From assembly GCA_032433765.1 (NCBI GenBank), contig JAVIAB010000008.1:40543736-40607735 (forward strand): DNA of 64,000 bases, read 5' to 3'. The notes beneath the pieces were generated by a model that had not been told where the DNA came from, did no database searches, and worked only from the letters and a program-made list of their open reading frames with translations. How positions within the stretch are numbered: position 1 is the stretch's first letter; every line of letters begins with the position of its first letter. Shown here piece by piece: positions 51,622 through 60,973 of the stretch. Source of the DNA: Megaustenia siamemsis. Its lineage: Eukaryota > Mollusca > Gastropoda > Stylommatophora > Ariophantidae. A program made the position numbers and the translations under genes.

Positions 51622-54363
51622 ATGCCCTCCCTCAAACATCTATCTCATTCTATCCGTCACTCCATCATCGCCTCCTTCTCCACTCTACCCCCCGAACTCT
51701 CTAACATCTCTAAGGACTTTGCCTTCACTACTTTCAAGAAAACTAGATTTACCTGTCACCTGAATTTCTTGAACAACTGCCTCCATCGTAAATTTCTCCC
51801 GTGTGGGTTCCGATCTCACTTCTCACCTCAAGTCGGTCAACCCTACCTCTCTAACTATCTTCGCCGCCAACTGCAGAACCTTGAACTCCAGCATGGCTTG
51901 AAACGTGTTCGTCTTGTCGCTTCTAGCCACTCTCGTCTTGTATCCCACCTCAACACCCGCCAACAACACCTCCTATCCCAACTCCATCTACTCACCTCTA
52001 ACTTTCCTGGTACTCTTCGCTTCATCCGCCATACCATCCACCACCACAACCGATCTGTGTATGACTTTTTATCCTCTCAGCACAAACGTAAACTTTTGAA
52101 CCTCCGTCCTCCTCCTCCTCCTCCCTCACCTCCTCCTCTCCCCAATGCCTCTGACTCTAGCTCCCTTGTCACTTGTATTCCCCCTGATTTGCCCCTTTCC
52201 GACCATGAGCGCTCTCTTCTCAGCAAGGGTCTTAAATTTGTCCCCCTTCGCCCTTTGAGTGACTCATTCTCTCTCTTACGGGACATTCAGGAGTATCACA
52301 GACGACTACGACTCAAACTCTATTACTTTAATCATCCGAACTCTTCCTCTCAACCTCCTCCTACAGACGAATTTGCCCGCTTTTCCTCCCGTAAATCTGA
52401 CTGGACTCCCCGCTCGGGCGAATCACAGGCTTTGGACCAGTTCATTAACAGTACCTACCGGGATATTAAGGCACTTCGTCCCCATAGGCTTCGACGCTCT
52501 AATCTTAGTAGTGAAGAGTACCAAGCCCTCCAGGATCTTCGCCGACGTGATGATATTGTCATCAAGCCGGCAGACAAGGGCGGCTCTGTGGTGGTATGGA
52601 GGAAAGACCTTTATATCCGGGAAGGTGATAAACAATTATCAGACTCGACTTTCTACCTCCCCACCCCCGACGACACTACTGTCTCTAATAACGCCGTGGT
52701 GCGTCGTACGATCCTCCGTTTCATTCAGGATGGATTACTTCCCTCTAGCTCCTCCCGCATGATCCTTCCTGACCACTGCTTGGGCAGACCCTCTTTTTAT
52801 ATGCTGCCTAAAATACATAAACCTGACTCTCCTGGACGTCCTATTGTCTCTTCCATCTCATGTCCTACTGTTCTCATTTCTGACTTCCTCGACAGTGTCT
52901 TTCAACCCATAGTTATGGGCCTCCCTTCGTATGTCAAAGACACTAACGACGCCCTTAACATCTTTTCCTCTATCACCCTCCTTCCTGATCGTCACTACCG
53001 CCTCTTCGTTATGGATGTCTGCTCCCTGTATACTTCTATTCCCCACTCCGACGGCCTTCAAGCTCTTCAGTTTTTCCTGGACCGTAGGATCCAACCCTCC
53101 ATCGCCACTGGCGTCCTCCTCCGTCTAGCAGAATTAGTCTTGAACCTCAACTCTTTCGAGTTCAATGGCAATTTCTTCACCCAGATCAGCGGTGTGGCGA
53201 TGGGCACTAAAATGGGCCCTAGCTATGCTTGTCTCTTCATGGGTTACCTTGAGCACCAAATCATCCATACCTACCAGGGCCCTCTTCCCCTCATGTATCG
53301 TAGGTACATTGATGACTGCATTGGTCTGTCTGACCTTCCAGAAGATGAGATCTCCCGTTTCATCGAATATGTCGGACATTTCCACCCCTCTATCCACATC
53401 ACCTTCCACATCTCCACCTCCTCCGTATCTTTCCTGGACATCCTAGTCTCCTTGGGCACCTCTCATCTTCTCACCTCGGTCTTCTACAAGGCCACTGACT
53501 CCCATAGTTTCCTCCGCTACGACTCCTCTCATCCTACATCCTGCAAGAACTCTCTTCCCTATTCCCAGCTTCTCAGACTTCGTCGCCTTTGCCAAGACGA
53601 CGAAGATTTCCTTCACAATGCCCACCTTATGCTTGATTTCTTCCGCCGACGTCTCTATCCTGAATCAGCTCTCCTCCCTGCCCTGCGTCGAGTTCTCCAC
53701 ACTTCACGTCAGTCTGCTCTTACCCCCTCTACTCATCCCCCCTCTGATAGAGTAGTGCTCGCTCTCACCCATCACCCTCACCACTACGCCGCTATTAGGA
53801 CCATCCACCGCTACCTCCCTATTCTTCGATCTGACCCTACTACTCGTCTGCTCTTCCCTGACCCACCACTAGTGGCCTTTAGACGTGACCGGAACCTCCG
53901 AGACTTTCTTGTCAGGGGCCGTCTTCCTGCTGACCACTTCAGCCATCGAGGCACTATCCGCTGCAACCGGAGAGTATGTAAAACTTGTGACCACGTTCTC
54001 CAGACCGACACTGTCCTCTTTCCTAATGGTCCTTTCGAGATCAGAGAGGGATTCACTTGCACATCGCGGAACATCATTTATGCCATCATCTGTAAGCGAT
54101 GCAAGTTGACCTACATCGGTCAGTCTGGTCGCAGAATCGGCGATAGGTGCCGTGAACACTTGAATGACATCACCCAAGAAGCGGACACTCCTGTAGCAGC
54201 CCACTTTAACTCGAGGGGCCATCGAGGTAAGACTGATGTCTTGGTAACTGGCCTAATATCATGCTCCTCTGATCACCACAGTCGGCTCACTCTTGAGCAC
54301 CGTCTGATCGTTCGTTGGGGCTGCCTCACCCCTCGTGGCATCAATGTATCCCTGTCCCTCTGA
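51622..54363 (+). CDS. Penelope-like reverse transcriptase with GIY-YIG endonuclease
   Basis: An intact ORF of 913 codons from ATG 51,622. The frame also runs open upstream of that ATG. A proline run lies at about 163-173. RT motifs in order: DIVIKPADKGGSVVVW (311-326), LPKIHKP (395-401), GRPIVSS (405-411), motif A DVCSLYTSIP (465-474), motif B GVAMGTKMGPSYA (524-536), catalytic YIDD (562-565) and FLDI (604-607). A cysteine cluster CNRRVCKTC is at 781-789. The C-terminal GIY-YIG nuclease has IIYAI (818-822), then CKRC (824-827) between the two halves, YIGQ (831-834), R843, H846, H861, H867 and E892. The two cysteines between GIY and YIG are a known hallmark of EN-positive Penelope elements. 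The product would cut target DNA and copy its RNA. All catalytic residues are present. Confidence 0.95.
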   Translation: MPSLKHLSHSIRHSIIASFSTLPPELSNISKDFAFTTFKKTRFTCHLNFLNNCLHRKFLPCGFRSHFSPQVGQPYLSNYLRRQLQNLELQHGLKRVRLVASSHSRLVSHLNTRQQHLLSQLHLLTSNFPGTLRFIRHTIHHHNRSVYDFLSSQHKRKLLNLRPPPPPPSPPPLPNASDSSSLVTCIPPDLPLSDHERSLLSKGLKFVPLRPLSDSFSLLRDIQEYHRRLRLKLYYFNHPNSSSQPPPTDEFARFSSRKSDWTPRSGESQALDQFINSTYRDIKALRPHRLRRSNLSSEEYQALQDLRRRDDIVIKPADKGGSVVVWRKDLYIREGDKQLSDSTFYLPTPDDTTVSNNAVVRRTILRFIQDGLLPSSSSRMILPDHCLGRPSFYMLPKIHKPDSPGRPIVSSISCPTVLISDFLDSVFQPIVMGLPSYVKDTNDALNIFSSITLLPDRHYRLFVMDVCSLYTSIPHSDGLQALQFFLDRRIQPSIATGVLLRLAELVLNLNSFEFNGNFFTQISGVAMGTKMGPSYACLFMGYLEHQIIHTYQGPLPLMYRRYIDDCIGLSDLPEDEISRFIEYVGHFHPSIHITFHISTSSVSFLDILVSLGTSHLLTSVFYKATDSHSFLRYDSSHPTSCKNSLPYSQLLRLRRLCQDDEDFLHNAHLMLDFFRRRLYPESALLPALRRVLHTSRQSALTPSTHPPSDRVVLALTHHPHHYAAIRTIHRYLPILRSDPTTRLLFPDPPLVAFRRDRNLRDFLVRGRLPADHFSHRGTIRCNRRVCKTCDHVLQTDTVLFPNGPFEIREGFTCTSRNIIYAIICKRCKLTYIGQSGRRIGDRCREHLNDITQEADTPVAAHFNSRGHRGKTDVLVTGLISCSSDHHSRLTLEHRLIVRWGCLTPRGINVSLSL

Positions 54364-55623
54364 GGACCCTCCGGCCTCCGACTCCACCCTCCCACCTATG
54401 GACCTCTCTTCCTATTTCTCTTCTTGGGTCCTCTACTCGTCCATCCCTGCTTTTCATATCCTCTTTGAGTAACCCCCATCTTGCCTTCTTCCTCCTAACC
54501 CCCCCCCCCCCTCTCCCTACACCTTTTTCTCTTCTGACTATCTTCATGTCCTTTACCTCTTTATCACTATATCACCTCTCCACCTGGACTGTACGTACGA
54601 TCTCTCTGCCCACCTCTATTGTCCCTCGTCCTTCCTACCACCCCTCTGTTGATCTACTCCTAGCTCACCCCTCTCCTCTCTATTAACTTGTAGTCACTAC
54701 TCATCTATACCTACTATTCCAGTATCCCCCTTATCCTGATGCCCACTTTCATTCCCCCCTTTGTTCTATCATTTCCCTACTTCTTTACCTCCTATGGTTC
54801 ATACCTCTTGCACACCATCCCCTATTGCTCCACTTCTTCCAGACTTTCTCTTTTTCCATTCACTTCTGACCTACCGCCTCTCCCCCTATCCAGTTTTCAC
54901 ATACCTGCTTCTTATCCCTCCTCTCCATACCTCCTCCTCCAATTCTTCCCTACCTCCCGATAGACTAACTTCCTCCGGACCACCCCTCTATCGCCCTTCT
55001 CATTATACCGGCTTTATTATTCTTCCTCACCGTATCTCTTCCTCCAGTATCCAATCCTTCCTTTCGTTGACCTACCTCTCAACTCGTTCAGTTCGAGGCC
55101 ATCCATTCTGTAGAGTCCATCTCTCTCACCCACTGCCTAGTTTACTACTTTGTCGTGTCATTCTATTTCTTTCTCTTAACCTCTCGCGTGATCTCTCACT
55201 TCCATTGTTGAGTGATTTATATGTATTGCTTGTTGTGTCCCAGGAGTATCCTCGTCTATGCCCCCTTTTCCCCCCCTTTTTGGTTTTCCCGATATTTGAT
55301 CCTTTTTGCCCTCTTTACTGACCTGTCTTTGTCACGTGTTGCTTTCTATACACGTTCTCTGCGCTTTTAGTCATTTAGTCATTCCGACTGGTTTCAGCAC
55401 GGATTACAGTTTTCCTGCTCCCTGCTCTGAGCTCAGCTAAGTACAATTTATTATACATTTTTCTCTCTCTTTTTCTATTTTATATATTTTGACGCCCATC
55501 ATACCTCTCATCATGCAAAATTCATTTCTCTCTTTTCTTATTTTTGCATCCTACTTTCCTCGCCCTCCACTTTATCATCTAACATGTAGTAATTGTGCTT
55601 CACCGCTTGTTGTCGTTGTCCCT

Positions 55624-55660
55624 GTATTCTGAAGAAGGCCACAGGCCGAAACGTCAGTAT
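55624..55660 (+). ncRNA. hammerhead-ribozyme-like motif, copy 2
   Basis: Identical to copy 1 and exactly 4,709 bp downstream, with core CTGAAGA at 55,629-55,635, stem II GGCC/GGCC and GAAACGTC. Cleavage at both sites would release an RNA of one element length. Confidence 0.55.
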
Positions 55661-55731
55661 TGTGTTGTGTTCTTTATTTGTAAAGCTGTCACCATACCTT
55701 GGAGTGTTTAGCACACCCCACCATTGGCTCC

Positions 55732-56132
55732 CCACGTGACGCATTATCCGTTCCCAGTATTCCATAGCGATCTTCCACCGCGAACGGAGTGACTGTCATC
55801 AGCTAAGTCTCATTTTTATTTTTTATTAACAATTATTTCACTATACTTATATTTCTATATCGCTACACTTCACTTATCCTCTGTCATGTAACACATCTCT
55901 CTCTCGTCTCATCATCCCATCCCTTGTCCCTCGATCAACTTCCCCCCTAACTTAATGAATCATCCATGATGTAGCAATATCTGTCTGTACCTCACCGTTT
56001 GTTTTCGTTGTCCTCGTTTTCTGAAGAAGGCCAAATGTAGGCCGAAACGTCAGTATTTTGTTGTGTTCCTTTTTTGTAAAACTGTTATCATACCTTGTAG
56101 GGGTGTATGTTACACCCCACTACTGGCTCCCT
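55732..56132 (+). mobile_element. diverged Penelope-like 3' end
   Basis: From about 55,800 the sequence is a clearly related but older Penelope 3' UTR. It shares CTGAAGAAGGCC, the GGCCGAAACGTCAGTATT block, TTGTGTTC, CATACCTTG and CACCCCAC...TGGCTCCCT with the full copy, in the same order and orientation. It has no ORF. It probably belongs to a sister family. Confidence 0.75.
56016..56056 (+). ncRNA. hammerhead-ribozyme-like motif, copy 3 (diverged)
   Basis: CTGAAGA at 56,021-56,027, then GGCC-AAATGTA-GGCC and GAAACGTC. Core and stem II are unchanged from copies 1 and 2, while the stem II loop differs in length and sequence. The surrounding UTR is much more diverged. Confidence 0.5.
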
Positions 56133-56472
56133 CTGGCTATAGAAGAATAGGTAGAAATGGATGGAAAGAAAAGAAAACAAACGATGAAGTTTTAAAACAA
56201 CTAAAAATTAAAAGAGAACTACTAAACACAATTAGAACAAGACAAATGTAATTTTTAGGGCATGTTAAAAGACACAGCAACCTAATAAAAGTAAAATTGG
56301 AAGGGAAAATACAAGATAAAAGAGGCAGACTAAGACTAACATGGACGAGTAAAGTCAAAAGATGGACAAGTCAACTTATGGCAATCTACACCATCAAAAC
56401 AAGAGACAGAGTGGAATGGCGCTGCATGGTAGCCAACCTTCGATGCAGAGACGGCACTCAATGATGATGATG
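56133..56472 (+). mobile_element. LINE family B 3' fragment with target duplication
   Basis: 5'-truncated copy of family B: RRIGRNGWKEKKTNDEVLKQ, then KIQDKRGRLRLTWTSKVKRW and RDRVEWRCMVANLRCRDGTQ, ending in GATGATGATG. One in-frame stop occurs at 56,249. An 11-bp duplication, ACTGGCTCCCT, flanks it at 56,122-56,132 and 56,473-56,483, so it inserted into the Penelope 3' boundary. Confidence 0.88.
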
Positions 56473-56499
56473 ACTGGCTCCCTTCATCATTAAAAGAAC

Positions 56500-56740
56500 A
56501 TTAAGTGAGCGTATATGTGTAGTACTTTATTTGCGGCCCAACAGATCCGACTTAAAACGGTATTTTTTTAGTACCGAGTTGCCTTTCCTCTTCGATTCCT
56601 ACTCCCTTGGCCAGACTGGATAATCTGTTTCCAGGAGCAAATGCTGAGTATTGGAGCAAGGTCTTGGTCAACTGTGTTGTTCGCCGATCCTGACGCAACC
56701 CGTTCGCTGTGAGTTGCAGACCGCAATCAGCTCAGATGCT
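56500..56740 (+). repeat. old dispersed repeat (family X), copy 4
   Basis: Contains AACATTAAGTGAGCGTA, AGTACCGAGTTGCCTTTCC, GGCCAGACTGGATAATCTG and CGCCGATCCTGACGCAACC, collinear with the copies at 16,150, 22,118 (reversed) and 41,141. Confidence 0.5.
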
Positions 56741-57279
56741 GGACGGGCGCCTTTACCCCCGTTAAATTTAAATTTAAATAATAAAACACGCCCCTGCCTT
56801 CGCTGTCCTTTGTTTGTCTCCAGTTAACCTTAACTTTTTTCAGTACGGAAGGTTTTTATCAATTCAGTGGTTGAGACTTCAGAGACATTTTTTCATGGTT
56901 TTTAAATATTTATCTACGTGTTTTTATTTATCTAACATTTAATATATGATATCTAAACGGTTATATAATTAAACAAGGAATTATCTTTCACCAATACCAA
57001 GATGATACAAAACCTAGAAAAAAATATGGTTTGATGACAGTTTACAAGAATCAAATTGAGAGTGACGCACTGTGCGGCTAAACGTACGTGACCGAAATTG
57101 GCATGACGCATGGTGCGTCGAAACGTACGGAAAGAGTTAAGGTGCTTTTGCGCTGACTACAAGAAGTTTGTCCAGTCTTGTCTTACCTTCCAAGCTAACA
57201 CGCCCTAGTTTTAGTCACATTATTTTTTTTTTTCAATATTCATCTAAATGTTGATGTATCTGTTGTTGTTTTTTTACAG
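56741..57279. other. end of intron 1
   Basis: AT-rich unique sequence. A T-rich tract at about 57,223-57,236 and TTTTTTTACAG at 57,269-57,279 provide a strong 3' splice site for exon 2. Confidence 0.6.
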
Positions 57280-57488
57280 TTGGTGGTGGAACAGCTGGAA
57301 GCGTTCTTGCTGCAAGACTTTCAGAGAATTCCTCATGGACTGTTCTCTTACTGGAGGCAGGCCCATCAGACATCGGCCATGCTGATGTTTACACACCCAT
57401 GAGAGTGACCGAGATGTTTCATAGCCAATTTGACTGGATGTACTACTCGGAGCCTCAGAGAAACTGTGCGCTAGCTTTGGAATCCAGG
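57280..57488 (+). CDS. GMC oxidoreductase, exon 2 (FAD-binding)
   Basis: The acceptor is TTTTTACAG|TTGGTGGTGG. Together with the last base of exon 1 the first codon is Val, giving VGGGTAGSVLAARLSEN, the dinucleotide-binding GxGxxG-type loop of GMC enzymes. TVLLLEAGPSD follows, the second strand with the Glu that binds the FAD ribose. The remainder (MRVTEMFHSQFDWMYYSEPQ) matches the usual region before the second GMC motif. The exon spans 209 nt and ends in phase 0 at AGG|GTGTGT, a usable donor. Intron 2 is 6.2 kb and full of repeats. No frameshift or stop is present, so the exon appears functional. Confidence 0.92.
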
Positions 57489-57569
57489 GTGTGTCTGCGT
57501 TGTTATTCGTCCTTTTGTGCCGTGCCGTGTGACACGTCTTTTCATGTTCTCGTGATCATATTGTTAAAT

Positions 57570-58584
57570 CATCATGTGCCATACTGGTTGGCGTAGGTGA
57601 TCATGTCCCTCCACAATCTTCTATCTACAGTGCATAGTATCAGTTCTGTTGTTGACTGTTTTCCATGCCATGACACCAAGCTATCCAGTATTTTCTCTCT
57701 TTGTCGCCCGCGATCTCTCTTTCCTTTTATTTTGCCAGTTGTAACCAAGTATTCCAAATGTCCTCTTCTCATGATGTGCCCGAAAAATGTTGATTGCTTC
57801 TTTCTGATGTTTTTTAAGAGCTCCCTTTTTGTGTTGGCCTTTTTGAGAACTTCCTCATTGGTCTTTTTAGCTGTCCAGGGAACTTTCAACATTCTTCTGA
57901 GAAATCCCATCTCTGTAGCCTCTAATCGTCTTTTAATTTGTTTGTCTACTGTCCATGAATCGCTTCCATAGGTCAGAATTGGTTCTATATTACACCGATG
58001 AACTCTCTTTTTCATTTATATTGACATAGATTTGTTGCATAAGATATTTTTCTTTTTCTGAAATGCTATTTTGGCCTGAGCTATTCTGTTTTTTTTATTT
58101 CTGTAGTGCATCTCCCATCTGATGTTATTATTGTGCCCAAGTATTTGAAATGTTGCACTTGTTTCAGATTTGTCTCGTTTATTTTTATGCTGCATGATGA
58201 TGGTGATTGTTTCTTCGATATAACCATTACTTCTGTTTTCTTACTATTCAGACTGAGACCTTTCTTGTTGCTTTCTTCTACTATTATGTCTATCATTTCT
58301 TGTAGTTCGTTCTCTGTCTCTGCTATTAAGACTGTGTCATCCGCATATCGCAAATTATTTATGTTGTGACCGTTGACTTCAATTCCTTTTTTGTCTACTA
58401 TTGATCTCATAATATATTCGCTGTAAAGCGAAAACAAACCCGGCGACAGAACACAGCCTTGACTGACTCCTTGCTTTATATATTGGAATGGCCCTGTTTA
58501 GTTGTTAATTCGTATTGCTGCTGTTTGTTGCCAGTACATGTTTTTTATGATTCGTAGATCCTTGATATCAATGTTTATTGATGT
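57570..58584 (-). mobile_element. LINE family A, longest copy (RT plus C-terminus)
   Basis: An exact 12-bp target-site duplication, ATATTGTTAAAT, flanks the element at 57,558-57,569 and 58,585-58,596. On the minus strand it encodes KDLRIIKNMYWQQTAAIRIN, GVSQGCVLSPGLFSLYSEY, the catalytic LRYADDTVLIAE, then, after one frameshift near 58,050, KRRLEATEMGFLRRMLKVPW and STFFGHIMRRGHLEYL, ending TVDRRLWRDMITYANQYGT and a stop. This is an RTE-like non-LTR reverse transcriptase, 5'-truncated within the RT. It gives the reference for the fragments at 24,150, 26,160, 27,541 and 63,300. Confidence 0.9.
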
Positions 58585-58756
58585 ATATTGTTAAATATCA
58601 ACTAATAATTACATGCCAGGAGTTTACGGGATTCAATGAAGATGATTATCTGTAAAGTACATCCGCTTGTTATTTGAGATATAAAATATAGTTTTACTGT
58701 ATGGCTTACATCATATTCTGCTTTTAAACTAAAAGGCTTTATAAATGTTCTACCTG

Positions 58757-60376
58757 TGTGAGAGTTCAATACGCCTTTCCTACCTATGTCGGAGTTCAAT
58801 ATGCCTTTCCTAATTATGTGAGAGTTCAATATACCTTTCCTACCTATGTCAGAGTTCAATATACCTTTCCTACCTATGTCAGAGTTCAATATACCTTTCC
58901 TACCTATGTTAGAGTTCAATATACCTTTCCTACCTATGTTAGAGTTCAATATACCTTTCCTACCTATGCTATGTGCGAATTAATTCAATATGCCTTTCCT
59001 ACCTATGTCAGAGTTCAATATACCTTTCCTATCTATGTGCGAATTCAATATGCCTTTCCTACCTATATCAGTAATCAGTATACCTTTCCTACCTATCTGA
59101 GAGTTCAATATACCTTTCCTACCTATGTCAGTGTTCAGTATACCTTTCCTACCTATGTCAGTGTTCAGTATACCTTTCCTACCTATGTCAGTGTTCAGTA
59201 TACCTTTCCAACCTATCTGAGAGTTCAGTATACCTTTCCTACCTATGTCAGTGTTCAGTATACCTTTCCTACATATCTGAGAGTTCAATATACCTTTCCT
59301 ACATATGTCAGTGTTCAGTATACCTTTCCAACCTATCTGAGAGTTCAGTATACCTTTCCTACCTATGTCAGTGTTCAATATACCTTTCCTACCTATCTGA
59401 GAGTTCAATATACCTTTCCTACCTATGTAAAAGTTCAATATACCTTTCCTACCTATGTAAAAGTTCAATATGCCTTTCCTACCTATGTCAGAGTTCAATA
59501 TACCTTTCATATCTATGTGAGAGTTCAATATGCCTTTCCTATCTATGTAAAAGTTCAAAATACCTTTCCTACCTATCTGAGAGTTCAATATACCTTTCCT
59601 ATCTATGTCAGAGTTCAATATGCCCTTCCTGTCTATGTCAGAGTTCAATATACCTTTCCTACCTAACTGAGAGTTCAATATACCTTTCCTACTTATGTAA
59701 AAGTTCAATATGCCTTTCCTACCTATGTCGGAGTTCAATATACCTTTCCTATCTATGTGAAAGTTCAATATACCTTTCCTATCTATGTGAGAGTTCAATA
59801 TGCCTTTCCTATCTATGTGAGAGTTAAATATACCTTTCCTACCTATGTCGGAGTTCAATATGCCTTTCCTATCTATGTGAGAGTTCAATATACCTTTCCT
59901 ATCTATGTCAGAGTTCAATATACGTTTCCTATCTATGTGAGAGTTCAATATACGTTTCCTATCTATGTGAGAGTTCAATATACCTTTCCTACCTATGTCG
60001 GAGTTCAATATGCCTTTCCTATCTATGTCAGAGTTCAATATACCTTTCCTATCTATGTCAGAGTTCAATATACGTTTCCTATCTATGTGAGAGTTCAATA
60101 TACCTTTCCTACCTATGTCGGAGTTCAATATGCCTTTCCTATCTATGTGAGAGTTCAATATACCTTTCCTACCTATGTCGGAGTTCAATATACCTTTCCT
60201 GCCTATGTCGGAGTTCAATATGCCTTTCCTGCCTATGGCAGAGTTCAATATACCTTTCCTACCTATGTGAGAGTTCAATATACCTTTCCTACCTATGTGA
60301 GAGTTCATTATACTTTTCCTACCTATGCCAGAGTCCATTATATTTTTCCTACCTATGTCAGAGTTCAATATACCTG
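58757..60376. repeat. 30-bp tandem repeat array in intron 2
   Basis: About 54 copies of a 30-bp unit, GAGTTCAATATACCTTTCCT with ACCTATGTCA and close variants. Ten codons per unit without stops keeps both strands open (302 and 214 codons plus, 468 codons minus). Positions 25-30 and the TAC/TGC codon vary most. Confidence 0.96.
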
Positions 60377-60973
60377 TCTGACTCAAAGTCTCTCAAATTA
60401 ATCATTGGGAGGGGAAGGGGAGTAGAAGAACTTTTGTCGTGAGGAGGGACCCCCGCTCGCAGTAAAAATCTGTCAACGAATTGAGTAAACCGTGATCGAA
60501 ATGGTTGTTTCTACAATTCATGTATCCAGCCCCAATAGTAAGCTACAGATTAAAACTGAACCTCTCTGACTGGGAATCTAGACTGTCTACCTCGTTTCGG
60601 ACTGATTTGCTCGTTTGGTTTTGACTATATAGTTCTCCGTTTTACTAGCTTGTTACTACGCAATTAAGTGCTCCTTTTTTATTCTTGCCCAAGATGCTTT
60701 ATTTTTTGTTCAATTACTATGCTATTACTATGTTAAGAATACTTATATTGTGGTTTCTGTTTCTTTGTTTAATTGTCTATCTGTCTGTCTGTTTGTTTAT
60801 TTGTCGGTCTGTCTGTCTGTTTGTATTGTTAATAAAGAAGGTCGTCTTTTGACCACAACGATATCATATTGTTGCATCAATTTATTACCGTGAAGCTCTA
60901 ATCATACATTTTATTCGTCATCTTCTGTTCACCAGCTTCACCGAAGCCACGGATATTATTGTCTCTAGACACT
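60377..60973. other. unique intronic sequence
   Basis: No gene seen. A short TGTC/TTTG-rich run lies at about 60,775-60,825. Confidence 0.5.

Larger units (their letters stand above)
51023..55731 (+). mobile_element. Penelope-like element, full-length copy
   Basis: A 4,709-bp unit: 5' UTR with four 84-bp repeats, an intact ORF (51,622-54,363), a pyrimidine-rich 3' UTR of about 1.3 kb, and a hammerhead-like motif 75 bp before the 3' end (TTTAGCACACCCCACC then ATTGGCTCC). The truncated copy abuts it upstream. The pair lies in sense orientation in intron 1 of the GMC gene. No obvious target-site duplication was found around the pair. Confidence 0.9.
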
